The notes beneath the pieces were generated by a model. That model did no database searches and was not told where the DNA came from. It was given only the letters and a program-made list of their open reading frames with translations. A stretch of DNA of 28,196 nucleotides from Pseudomonadota bacterium (lineage in GTDB: Bacteria; Pseudomonadota; Gammaproteobacteria; Xanthomonadales; Xanthomonadaceae): positions 1 to 28,196 of the forward strand of contig JAEWNY010000025.1 in the NCBI GenBank assembly GCA_023461075.1, read 5' to 3'. Below are positions 1 to 12,158 of the stretch, piece after piece (positions within the stretch are counted from its first letter, which is position 1; every line of letters starts with the position of its first letter). A program made the translations under genes and the position numbers.

Positions 1-1534
<1,534 letters not shown>

Positions 1535-1603
1535 GGCGGACTCCGTGTCGATCGGGGAGGGATCGAGTGTGCCGCAAGCGGCGCAAGCCGGCGTTAGACG
1601 ATG

Positions 1604-1754
1604 GTCGATGCCGCGATGCGAGTTCGACGCTTAGCTGACTGCTGGTCTATGTTGCGTTGCAACTTCGACGCTTGCCTGACTGCTGGTCTATGTTGCGTTG
1701 CAACTTCGACGCTTGCCTGACTCTTGGTCGATGTTGCGCTGCAACTTCGACCAA
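1604..1754. repeat. Four palindromic units at exact 41-bp spacing in the acs/porin divergent spacer
   Basis: The spacer between acs and the porin holds four copies of an imperfect palindrome with centres at 1616, 1657, 1698 and 1739, exactly 41 bp apart. The core is GTTGC-N3-GCAAC with outer arms GTCGA/TCGAC. Copies 2 and 3 are identical over the palindrome. Copy 1 keeps the outer arms but has a degenerate core. Copy 4 is the best: TTGGTCGA (1724-1731) pairs with TCGACCAA (1747-1754), enclosing GTTGC/GCAAC around a GCT loop, with one T-T mismatch. 41 bp is close to four helical turns. There is no T tract, so this is not an ordinary terminator. Operator sites for acs and/or the porin are one reading; a locally duplicated small repeat is the other. 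Confidence 0.75.
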
Positions 1755-1836
1755 TGGCGAATAGTCGACATGGATCGATGCGTGGACTCTCGGAAAGGCC
1801 GGATGCTGGCCGCATCCCAACCACCGGGTCGCCCGT

Positions 1837-3222
1837 ATGAACACCGTTTCCCGCAAACGCGTACTCAGCCTGTGTGCCGCCATTGCATTGCTCGCACCCG
1901 GCATGGCGCTGGCACAGACCGTCAAGGAAAAGGAGCTGGAGGCGCGCATCGCCCAGCTGGAGAAGATCGTCGCGCAGCTCGCCGCGCAACAGCAGCAGAC
2001 CGAACAGCAGGTGGTGCAGGCGCAGCAGGCTGCGGCGGAAGCCAAGGCGAGCACCGAGAGGGTGCAGGTCGCACAGAAAGCCGCAGCCAACCCGATCCAA
2101 TCCGGCCCGATTCAATCCGGCTCGATCATGCCGGCCGCCAATCGCGGCACCGCGTTCACCTACGGCGGCTTCATCAAGATGGACGCGATGCTGACCGACA
2201 CCGACGATGGCAAGATCGCCGACGGCAGTGCCGGGCGCATGTTCTATCTGCCCTCGACCATCCCCGTCGGCGGCGTCGCCGCGGTCGATCCCTACGCCGA
2301 CTTCGGCGCGCAGTTTTCGCGCTTCTGGTTCAGCGCCGACCACGTGACCGATGGCGGCGACAAGATCAAGGCCTATATCGAGGCGGACTTCTTTGGCGGC
2401 GGCAGCAACAACATCGGCAACGAGACCAGCACCAATACGCATGCAGTCACGCTGAGGCAAGCCTACGTGAGCTGGAACGATTGGCTGGCCGGCCAGACCT
2501 GGTCCAATTTCATGGATGTCGCGGCGTTGCCGGATGCGGTGGACTTCGTCGGCGTCACCGATGGCACGGTCTTCGTGCGGCAGGCGCAGATCCGCTACAC
2601 CAACGGGCCGTGGTCGTTCTCGCTGGAGAATCCGCAGACCATCGTCACGCCCTATCGCACGCCGTCCTCGCGCTACGCCAGTGGCGACAACGCGTTCCCG
2701 GACGTCACCGGGCGCTGGCAGAAGAAGGGCGACTGGGGCCATTTCTCGATCGCGGCGCTGCTGCGCCAGTACAAGGTGCCGACCGATTACACCCAAGGCG
2801 CATCGGTCAGCGTGTCCGGCAAGTTCAACCTCGGCAAGAACGACGACATTCGCTACGCGGTCAACGCAGGCGAAGGCATCGGCCGTTATCTGGCGTTCGG
2901 GTTGGGGCCGGATGTCGCGATCGATGCCGCGGGCAACCTGCATCCGATCGCTGGCACCGGCGGCTTCGTCGCTTGGCGCCACGCGTTCGGCCCGAAACTG
3001 CGCAGCAACCTGATGGTTTCGACCGCGCGCTTCGACAACGACACCGATCTCACCGGCGTCGGCATCACCCGCAGCGCGCAGTCGATCCACGCCAACCTGA
3101 TCTGGTCGCCGATCCCCAAGCTCGATGTCGGCGCGGAGATCGGCTGGGGCCAGCGAACGCTTGAATCGGGCGCCGAGGGCGACCTGAAACGCGTGCAGAC
3201 CAGCGTCAAGTACAGCTTCTGA
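1837..3222 (+). CDS. DcaP-like outer-membrane porin
   Basis: A 461-residue outer-membrane protein. Residues 1-26 form a signal peptide ending GMALA before QT. Residues about 28-85 are a Glu/Gln/Ala-rich coiled coil, the usual N-terminal trimerising segment of DcaP-type porins. From about residue 105 (FTYGGFIKMDAM) to the end the protein shows alternating beta-strand character with aromatic belts, and it ends in KYSF, the terminal-Phe signal for BAM insertion. DcaP-family porins are trimeric channels for small carboxylates. Here it lies 35 bases before yjcH-actP and divergent from acs, so a role in passing acetate or similar acids through the outer membrane is inferred. No clear Shine-Dalgarno precedes the ATG. 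The family call is firm; the substrate is contextual. Confidence 0.85.
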   Translation: MNTVSRKRVLSLCAAIALLAPGMALAQTVKEKELEARIAQLEKIVAQLAAQQQQTEQQVVQAQQAAAEAKASTERVQVAQKAAANPIQSGPIQSGSIMPAANRGTAFTYGGFIKMDAMLTDTDDGKIADGSAGRMFYLPSTIPVGGVAAVDPYADFGAQFSRFWFSADHVTDGGDKIKAYIEADFFGGGSNNIGNETSTNTHAVTLRQAYVSWNDWLAGQTWSNFMDVAALPDAVDFVGVTDGTVFVRQAQIRYTNGPWSFSLENPQTIVTPYRTPSSRYASGDNAFPDVTGRWQKKGDWGHFSIAALLRQYKVPTDYTQGASVSVSGKFNLGKNDDIRYAVNAGEGIGRYLAFGLGPDVAIDAAGNLHPIAGTGGFVAWRHAFGPKLRSNLMVSTARFDNDTDLTGVGITRSAQSIHANLIWSPIPKLDVGAEIGWGQRTLESGAEGDLKRVQTSVKYSF

Positions 3223-3257
3223 CATCCACACCTCTCTTACCTGACACAGGAGGCGGC

Positions 3258-3581
3258 ATGAACGTCCCGGCAAGCGAGCTGGACCCGGTCCTCGCGCGGA
3301 TCGAGTCCAATCCCAAGTACCAGTTGCTCAAACGGCGCCGCAATACGCTCGGCTGGACGCTCACCGTGCTGATGCTCGTCGCCTACTACGGCTACGTCGG
3401 CCTGATCGCCTTCGACAAGGAATTCCTTGCGCAGCGCATCGGCAGCGGCGTCAGCACCATCGGCATTCCGATCGCCACCGCGCTGATCATCTTCACCGTG
3501 TTGATCACCGGCTATTACGTCTGGCGGGCCAACCGCGAGTACGACCGGCTCACCGCCGAAATCCTCGAGGAGAGCCGCTGA
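3258..3581 (+). CDS. yjcH: DUF485 inner-membrane protein YjcH
   Basis: A 107-residue protein with two predicted transmembrane helices (about residues 33-52 and 68-88), a charged N-terminus containing the family-typical NPKYQLLKRRR stretch, and a polar C-terminus. DUF485 proteins are nearly always encoded just upstream of acetate/glycolate cation symporters and are thought to be small partner subunits; their biochemical role is not established. A strong Shine-Dalgarno (AGGAGG, about 3247-3252) precedes the ATG. The stop TGA (3579-3581) shares its A with the ATG of actP, so the two are translationally coupled. Confidence 0.93.
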   Translation: MNVPASELDPVLARIESNPKYQLLKRRRNTLGWTLTVLMLVAYYGYVGLIAFDKEFLAQRIGSGVSTIGIPIATALIIFTVLITGYYVWRANREYDRLTAEILEESR

Positions 3582-5383
3582 TGGAAACCATGCACGCTGC
3601 TCCGTCCGCCATCCCTGGCGCGCTTTCCCAACCCGTGTCACCCCTTGCTTCCTGCCTGCGCTTGGCAGGGATGTGCCTTCCCTTGCTGGCTATACTGGCG
3701 CTGCTCCTCGCCAGCAGCGTGGCGTTCGCCGCGCCTGATCTCGGCGAAACCACCAAGCAGCCGACCAACTGGATGGCGATCGGCATGTTCGCCGCCTTCG
3801 TTGTGCTCACCTTGTGGATCACCAAGTGGGCGGCCGGCCGCACCCGTTCGGCGGCGGATTTCTACACCGCCGGCGGCGGCATCACCGGCTTCCAGAACGG
3901 CTTGGCCATCGCCGGCGACTACATGTCGGCGGCCTCGTTCCTCGGCATTTCGGCGGCGGTGATGGCCAACGGCTACGACGGCCTGATCTACGCCACCGGC
4001 TTCCTGGTCGGCTGGCCCATCCTCACCTTCCTCCTGGCCGAGCGCCTGCGCAACCTGGGCAAGTTCACCTTCGCCGATGTCGCCGGTTACCGCTTCCAGC
4101 AGGGCCCGATCCGCGCGTTCGCGGCAAGTGGCACGCTGGTCGTCGTCGCGTTCTACCTGATCGCGCAGATGGTCGGCGCGGGCTCGCTCATCAAGCTGCT
4201 GTTCGGGCTGGATTACTGGATCGCGGTGGTGATCGTCGGCGCGTTGATGATGGTCTACGTGCTGTTCGGCGGCATGACCGCGACCACCTGGGTGCAGATC
4301 ATCAAGGCGGTGCTGTTGCTGGCCGGCGTGACCTTCATGGCCTTCATGATCATGGCCAAGTACGGCTTCAGCTTCGAAGCGCTGTTCTCCGATGCGGTGC
4401 GGGTCAAGACCGCAGTGGCCGCGAACAAGGGCGAGGCCAATCCCGGCGCGATAGGCCAGGCGATCATGGGGCCCGGCGGCTTCATCAAGGACCCGATCTC
4501 GGCCATAAGCTTTGGCATGGCGTTGATGTTCGGCACCGCCGGCCTGCCGCACATCCTGATGCGCTTCTTCACCGTCCCCGATGCCAAGCAGGCGCGCAAA
4601 TCGGTGTTCTGGGCGACCACGTGGATCGGCTACTTCTACATGCTGATCTTCATTATTGGTTTTGGTGCCATCACCCTGGTGCTGACCAACCCCGAGTTCG
4701 CCGATGTCGCCAACGGCGAGATCCTCGGCGGCAAGGGCGCGACCAACATGGCCGCGGTGCTGACGGCCAAGGCGGTCGGCGGCGACATCTTCCTCGGCTT
4801 CATCTCGGCGGTCGCGTTCGCAACGATCCTCGCGGTGGTCGCAGGGCTCACGCTTTCCGGCGCTTCGGCGGTCAGCCACGACCTCTACGCCACGGTGTTC
4901 AAGCACGGCAATGCCGACAGCGCATCGGAGTTGAAGGTCTCGCGCATGACCACGCTGGCGCTGGGCGTGATCGCGGTGCTGCTGGGCATCGCCTTCGAGA
5001 AGCAGAACATCGCCTTCATGGTCTCGCTGGCGTTTGCGGTCGCGGCATCGGCCAACTTCCCGGTGCTGCTGCTGTCGGTCCTGTGGAAAGGCTGCACCAC
5101 CAAGGGCGCGGTGATCGGTGGCTTCGCCGGGCTGATCGCCGCCGTTGCGCTGACCGTGCTGAGCCCATCGGTGTGGGAAGACACGTTGGGCAATGCCAAG
5201 GGCAGCGCGCCGTTCCCGTACACCTCGCCTGCGCTGTTCTCGATGACGATTGCCTTCGTCACCATCTGGCTGGTGTCGATGCTCGATCGCTCGGGGCGCG
5301 CGGTAATCGACCGCGCGGGCTTCCGCGCCCAGCAGATCCGTTCGGAAACCGGACTGGGGGCATCGAAGGCGTCAAGCCACTGA
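3581..5383 (+). CDS. actP: Acetate/cation symporter ActP (SSS family)
   Basis: A 600-residue sodium:solute symporter family protein that imports acetate and related short carboxylates across the inner membrane. It has the usual multi-helix SSS pattern, including the FYTAGGGITGFQNGLAIAGD segment near residue 90 and the GTAGLPHILMRFFTVPDA block near residues 320-340 that is diagnostic of the ActP branch. The start shares one base with the yjcH stop. The protein is about 50 residues longer at the N-terminus than E. coli ActP (549); an internal ATG at 3671 would begin MCLPLLAILALLL and give a conventional signal-like helix ending VAFA, so either start is possible. Porin, yjcH and actP probably form one operon and act with divergent acs to take up and activate acetate. 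Confidence 0.95.
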   Translation: METMHAAPSAIPGALSQPVSPLASCLRLAGMCLPLLAILALLLASSVAFAAPDLGETTKQPTNWMAIGMFAAFVVLTLWITKWAAGRTRSAADFYTAGGGITGFQNGLAIAGDYMSAASFLGISAAVMANGYDGLIYATGFLVGWPILTFLLAERLRNLGKFTFADVAGYRFQQGPIRAFAASGTLVVVAFYLIAQMVGAGSLIKLLFGLDYWIAVVIVGALMMVYVLFGGMTATTWVQIIKAVLLLAGVTFMAFMIMAKYGFSFEALFSDAVRVKTAVAANKGEANPGAIGQAIMGPGGFIKDPISAISFGMALMFGTAGLPHILMRFFTVPDAKQARKSVFWATTWIGYFYMLIFIIGFGAITLVLTNPEFADVANGEILGGKGATNMAAVLTAKAVGGDIFLGFISAVAFATILAVVAGLTLSGASAVSHDLYATVFKHGNADSASELKVSRMTTLALGVIAVLLGIAFEKQNIAFMVSLAFAVAASANFPVLLLSVLWKGCTTKGAVIGGFAGLIAAVALTVLSPSVWEDTLGNAKGSAPFPYTSPALFSMTIAFVTIWLVSMLDRSGRAVIDRAGFRAQQIRSETGLGASKASSH

Positions 5384-5404
5384 GGCTCGACATCGCGTGG
5401 ATGC

Positions 5405-5433
5405 AGGAACGTCGGCTGGATACCGGCGTTCTT
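5405..5433. terminator. Possible bidirectional terminator hairpin between convergent genes
   Basis: An 11-bp stem (5405-5415 with 5423-5433, including two G-T wobbles) and a 7-base loop sit between the actP stop (5383) and the end of the convergent EF-hand gene (5485). The downstream sequence is only mildly T-rich (GTCTTG) and there is no proper U tract on either strand, so this is a weak call based on hairpin and position. Confidence 0.35.
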
Positions 5434-5484
5434 GTCTTGAGGATCCGGATGCCGATGTCGCTGCGTAGACACCGATGCGGACGG

Positions 5485-5814
5485 TCAACGCGGTGGCGCC
5501 GCCAGTTCCTTTGCAGACAGGAAGCCATCGCGGTTCGCATCCTGCTTGCGGAAGCGCTCCAGCAGGTTGGCGCGATGCTCGACGCGGGTCAGCGGCTTGC
5601 CGCGCCCGCCCGGTTGCTCGGCCGGTTGCAGTACGCCATCGCGGTTCTTGTCCATCGCCTCGAAGCCATAGCTCATCCACGCGACGTATTCTTCGGCTGA
5701 GACGCGGCCATCTCGGTCGGCATCGATGCGCTTGAGGTAGTCGCCGGTCGATTGCGCGTGCGCGGCGACCGCCATCGCGCACAGAGCAAGCGCCAGTCCG
5801 GAACGCATCGACAT
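5485..5814 (-). CDS. Secreted EF-hand calcium-binding protein
   Basis: A 109-residue protein. Residues 1-20 form a signal peptide with the cleavage pattern AHA before QS. The mature part holds three EF-hand loops of the D-x-D/N-x-D-G type: DADRDGRVSAEE (31-42), DKNRDGVLQPAE (55-66) and DANRDGFLSAKE (92-103). Each has acidic or amide ligands at positions 1, 3 and 5 and a Glu at 12, so calcium binding is likely. The ATG at 5814 begins MSMRSG and a second in-frame ATG lies two codons later. The gene begins 8 bases after the desaturase stop on the same strand, so it is probably co-transcribed with it. Such small EF-hand proteins are periplasmic or secreted calcium binders of mostly unknown role; no specific function can be assigned. 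Confidence 0.85.
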   Translation of the reverse strand: MSMRSGLALALCAMAVAAHAQSTGDYLKRIDADRDGRVSAEEYVAWMSYGFEAMDKNRDGVLQPAEQPGGRGKPLTRVEHRANLLERFRKQDANRDGFLSAKELAAPPR

Positions 5815-5822
5815 CGACAAAC

Positions 5823-7025
5823 TTACGCCGCCTGCAACGAATAACCGCGCAGGCGCTGCGCGAACTCCTGCAGCGAACGGATGCCGCTGGCCTCGGCCTC
5901 GCGACACCACTCCTGCAGCCGGTTCAGGCTGTCCTGGGCATTGGCCGAACGGGTCTCCAGAACCTGCGCCAGACGGCGGCGGTGCTCGACGAGTGTGTGA
6001 ATGCGTGGCGAGGACGCGATCCATGCCTCCATCTGCGCTTTCGCATCCGGGCGCAGCCAGCGGCCATCGTCGGCCAGCGCCTTGCGCAGGCGGCGCGGCA
6101 TCATCCGGCGCAGTCGCACGTTGCGGCGCCGCGCTTCTTCGCGCAGCGCCGGCTTGACCACGTTGCGGTGGAAATCGGTCATCGCCTGGAAACGATGCGC
6201 CAGCAGTGCCTTCATCGTTTCCATGTCGGGCATCGGGATGTTGGGACGGATGTCGAGCGTCGGCGCGACGCGCAGGACTTTCGCCATTCCCACCTTCTCG
6301 AAACCCTTGATCGCCGCCCAGCCGATGTCGAACTCCCATTTGCGCAGCGCGAACTTGGCCGAGGACGGGAACGCGTGGTGGTTGTTGTGCAGCTCTTCTC
6401 CACCGATCCAAACGCCCCACGGCGTCAGGTTGGTCGCGGTGTCGCTGGTCTCGAAGTTGCGATAGCCCCACCAGTGGCCGAGGCCATTGACCACGCCCGC
6501 GGCCCAGAACGGGATCCACGCCATCTGGATCGCCCACGCCGCCACGCCCTTGGCACCGAACAGCAGGAACAGCACCACCAGCAGCAACACCGGGCCACCG
6601 GTCGCCCAGCGCGTGTAGAGGTGGCGCTCGATGGCATCGTCCGGGCAGCCCTTGCCGTACTGGTCGATGCTGGCGCGGTCGCGCCTCGCCTCGCGGTACA
6701 ACTCGACCCCGCGCCAGAACACGTTGCCGATGCCCTTGAACATCGGGCTGTGCGGGTCTTCCTCGGTCTCGCACTTGGCGTGGTGCTTGCGATGGATCGC
6801 CGCCCACTCGCGCGCGATCATCGAGGTGGTGAGCCAGGTCCATAAGCGGAACACATGGGCGATGGCCGGATGGAAATCCACGCCGCGATGCGCCAGCGAA
6901 CGATGCAGATAGAGCGTGACCGAGAAGATGGTCAGCTGGGTGGCGATGAGCAGGTAAATGGCCCAGCCGAGCCAGCCGATGCCGGCGAGGCCGTTTGCGA
7001 GGAAGTCGATGATCGAAGTGGGCAT
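5823..7025 (-). CDS. Membrane acyl-CoA delta-9 fatty-acid desaturase (DesA-like)
   Basis: An integral membrane di-iron desaturase that introduces a double bond into saturated acyl chains, adjusting membrane fluidity. From the chosen ATG at 7025 (MPTSIIDFLANG, 400 residues) the three histidine boxes are HRSLAH (41-46), HRKHH (78-82) and HNNHH (about residues 212-217), with hydrophobic helices around residues 10-38, 55-70 and 155-200. This is the fatty acid desaturase family architecture of the stearoyl-CoA type. An upstream in-frame ATG at 7100 would add 25 polar residues not typical of the family, so 7025 is preferred. The C-terminal 130 residues are basic and helical, as in gammaproteobacterial DesA. 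It is divergent from mutM and followed closely by the EF-hand gene. The exact acyl donor (acyl-CoA or phospholipid) cannot be read from sequence. Confidence 0.92.
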   Translation of the reverse strand: MPTSIIDFLANGLAGIGWLGWAIYLLIATQLTIFSVTLYLHRSLAHRGVDFHPAIAHVFRLWTWLTTSMIAREWAAIHRKHHAKCETEEDPHSPMFKGIGNVFWRGVELYREARRDRASIDQYGKGCPDDAIERHLYTRWATGGPVLLLVVLFLLFGAKGVAAWAIQMAWIPFWAAGVVNGLGHWWGYRNFETSDTATNLTPWGVWIGGEELHNNHHAFPSSAKFALRKWEFDIGWAAIKGFEKVGMAKVLRVAPTLDIRPNIPMPDMETMKALLAHRFQAMTDFHRNVVKPALREEARRRNVRLRRMMPRRLRKALADDGRWLRPDAKAQMEAWIASSPRIHTLVEHRRRLAQVLETRSANAQDSLNRLQEWCREAEASGIRSLQEFAQRLRGYSLQAA

Positions 7026-7195
7026 GAGGTGTCCGGTGCGCGAATTCGCCCATCCATGATGACGGCCACGCCCCGCGATGCCAATCGTGCGCGGGCCCAC
7101 GGATTCATCGGCGGTGCGGTTTTGTCATCCTTGTTCACTCTTTTTCGTTCAGGGCCTTGCTTCCTTTCGCGTCGCCTCGCCCACATTTGACTGCC

Positions 7196-8008
7196 ATGCC
7201 CGAACTCCCCGAAGTCGAAACCACCCGCCGCGGCCTGGAGCCGCACCTGCTCGGTCGCCGCATCGAGCGCGTCGTCCTGCGCCGCGATGCCCTGCGTTGG
7301 CCGATCCCGGCGGAGGTTTCCGAGCGCCTGGTCGGCGAGGAGATCAGCGCGATCCGCCGTCGCGCCAAGTACCTGCTGCTCGATACCTCGGCCGGCAGCG
7401 CACTCTGGCACCTCGGCATGTCCGGCTCGCTGCGGGTGCTGGATGGCGACGTGCCGGTGCGCGCGCATGACCATGTCGATGTCGCCTTGGACGATGGCCG
7501 GGTGCTGCGCTTCAACGACCCGCGCCGCTTCGGCTGCCTGCTCTGGCAGGCGCCGGGCCAAGCGCACGAGTTGCTTCAGGGTCTGGGCCCGGAACCGCTG
7601 TCCGACGATTTCGATGGCGATCATCTGTTCGCGCTCTCGCGCGGGCGCAAGGCGCCGATCAAGACATTCCTGATGGACCAGGCGGTCGTGGTCGGCGTCG
7701 GCAACATCTACGCCGCCGAAGCCCTGTTCGAAGCGGGCATCCATCCCCTGCGCGAGGCCGGCAAGGTCTCGCGCCAGCGCTACGCAAGGCTGGTCGATGC
7801 GGTGAAACGCATCCTCGCCCATGCCATCACCCGCGGCGGCACCACCCTGCGCGACTTCATCAGCCCGGACGGCCTGCCCGGCTATTTCGAGCAGGAACTC
7901 TTCGTCTACGGGCGCGGCGGCGAGCCGTGCAAGCGCTGCGGCACCACGCTCAGGGAAGCGCGCATCGGCCAGCGCGCCAGCGTCTGGTGCCCGCGCTGCC
8001 AGCGTTAG
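7196..8008 (+). CDS. mutM: Formamidopyrimidine-DNA glycosylase (Fpg/MutM)
   Basis: A bifunctional base-excision repair enzyme that removes 8-oxoguanine and formamidopyrimidines and cleaves the strand at the abasic site. After Met removal the catalytic Pro-Glu pair begins the protein (MPELPEVETT). The RAKYLLL lysine region near residue 60, the helix-two-turn-helix around VGVGNIYAAEALF (residues 164-180) and the C-terminal four-cysteine zinc finger (CKRC ... CPRC, last 30 residues) are all present. Length is 270 residues, normal for the family. The start at 7196 is set by the catalytic N-terminus; translation from any earlier in-frame ATG would bury Pro2 and abolish activity. Confidence 0.98.
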   Translation: MPELPEVETTRRGLEPHLLGRRIERVVLRRDALRWPIPAEVSERLVGEEISAIRRRAKYLLLDTSAGSALWHLGMSGSLRVLDGDVPVRAHDHVDVALDDGRVLRFNDPRRFGCLLWQAPGQAHELLQGLGPEPLSDDFDGDHLFALSRGRKAPIKTFLMDQAVVVGVGNIYAAEALFEAGIHPLREAGKVSRQRYARLVDAVKRILAHAITRGGTTLRDFISPDGLPGYFEQELFVYGRGGEPCKRCGTTLREARIGQRASVWCPRCQR

Positions 8009-8043
8009 GCCGCGCGCCAGCCACGCTCGGCTATCCTCGGGAC

Positions 8044-8622
8044 ATGCACGCACCCACGTCGCGCGATGGCATCACCCAATGGCTGGACCAAGCCCGCGGC
8101 GGCGATCGCGCGGCGCTCGACCGCGTATTGCAGGCGCTCTACGGCGAGTTGCACGCGATGGCCAAGCGGCAACTGGGCGGCGCCGGCGAGGACACGCTGG
8201 ATGCCACCGCGCTGGTGCACGAGGCCTATCTCAAGCTGGTCGGCCAGCAGGATGTCGAGTTCAGCGATCGTGCGGCGTTCTTTGCCTACGCCGCCACCGC
8301 CATGCGCAGCGTGGTGGTCGACCATGCGCGCTCGCGCCTCGCGCTCAAGCGCGGCGGTGGCGATACCGTTCAGCGCGTGGCCGACCTGCCGGACAACATC
8401 AACGACGGCATCCGCCTCGACGAGGACCTGCTCTCGCTCGACAGTGCGTTGACCCAGTTGAACGAGGTCGACCCGCAGCTCGCGCGTGTGGTTGAGCTGC
8501 GTTACTTCGGCGGCCTTTCGGAATTGCAGATCGCCGAGCTCACCGAACGCTCGGAGCGCAGCGTGCGCCGCGACTGGCAGAAGGCGCGGATGTTCCTGCT
8601 GCAGATGCTGCAGGGCAACTGA
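8044..8622 (+). CDS. ECF-type RNA polymerase sigma factor (kinase-associated, TIGR02999-like)
   Basis: A 192-residue sigma-70-family factor. Region 2 covers about residues 10-95 (with DATALVHEAYLKLV and the FFAYAATAMR segment that contacts core and the -10 element) and region 4 covers about residues 135-188, with the helix-turn-helix LSELQIAELTERSERSVRRDWQKAR. This subfamily is typically encoded next to a Ser/Thr kinase with a TPR C-terminus, as here: its stop is three bases before the kinase start. No anti-sigma gene is adjacent, so control by phosphorylation or by the kinase is plausible, but that is inference. A TATCCT hexamer (8032-8037) ends seven bases before the ATG and no Shine-Dalgarno is visible, suggesting a leaderless message. 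In-frame ATGs further upstream lie inside mutM and are unlikely starts. Confidence 0.9.
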   Translation: MHAPTSRDGITQWLDQARGGDRAALDRVLQALYGELHAMAKRQLGGAGEDTLDATALVHEAYLKLVGQQDVEFSDRAAFFAYAATAMRSVVVDHARSRLALKRGGGDTVQRVADLPDNINDGIRLDEDLLSLDSALTQLNEVDPQLARVVELRYFGGLSELQIAELTERSERSVRRDWQKARMFLLQMLQGN

Positions 8623-8625
8623 CCG

Positions 8626-11481
<2,856 letters not shown>

Positions 11482-12158
11482 ACTCTCGGCGGCTGACCGA
11501 AACATAACGGTCGTTGCCGCCGATCTCCACTTGCGGCCCGTCGGCCAGCGCACGACCGGCCTCGTCCACCCGCACCGTCATCGTCGCCTTGCTGCCGCTG
11601 TGGCAGATCGTCTTGATTTCCTGCAACTCATCGGCCCAGGCCAGCAGCGCCGCGCTGCCCTCGAACAGTTCGCCGCGGAAATCGGTACGCAGTCCGTAGC
11701 AGAGCACGGGGATGCGCAAGGCATCCACCACCTCGGAGAGTTGCCAGACCTGCGCCTTGGACAGGAATTGCGCCTCGTCGACCAGTACGCAGTGCAGCGG
11801 ACCGAGCGCATCGATGTCGGTTGCCACGATCCGTTGCAGGTCGTCGTCGCGACCGAAGCGGATGGCATCCGCCTGCAAGCCGATGCGCGAAGCCACCTTG
11901 CCACCCGCGCGGTCATCGATGCGCGGCGCAAGGATCGCCACCCGCATGCCGCGCTCGCGGTAGTTGTGCGCGGACTGCAGCAGGGTGGTGGTCTTGCCCG
12001 CGTTCATCGCCGAGTAGTAGAAGTAGAGCTTGGCCATCGACTGGAATTGTCGGGCGCCGGGCCTTGCATGTCACGCGGGGTGAATGGCTGATGTCAGATG
12101 CGGCCGCCAGTGCGCGCGCCAGCTGGCAAAATGACCCCTCCTCCACGCGTCCTTGCCC

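Noticed and set aside
1604..1754. 41-bp repeats as a CRISPR array
   Set aside because: The units are contiguous, without unique spacers, and no cas gene is present.
1801..1817. Small inverted repeat GGATGC-TGGCC-GCATCC before the porin gene
   Set aside because: A six-base stem in GC-rich DNA is expected by chance and has no T tract or known operator match.
1594..3273. Minus-strand open frame of 559 codons over the porin gene and the palindrome array
   Set aside because: The porin on plus has a signal peptide and terminal Phe. The apparent protein repeat in the minus frame is only the 41-bp DNA repeat translated, and 41 is not a multiple of three, so the peptide is not periodic.
7120..7145. 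AGTGAAC half-site upstream of the desaturase gene, similar to one arm of DesT/FabR-type operators
   Set aside because: Only one arm is present (the other side reads GATGACA), so no palindrome supports an operator.
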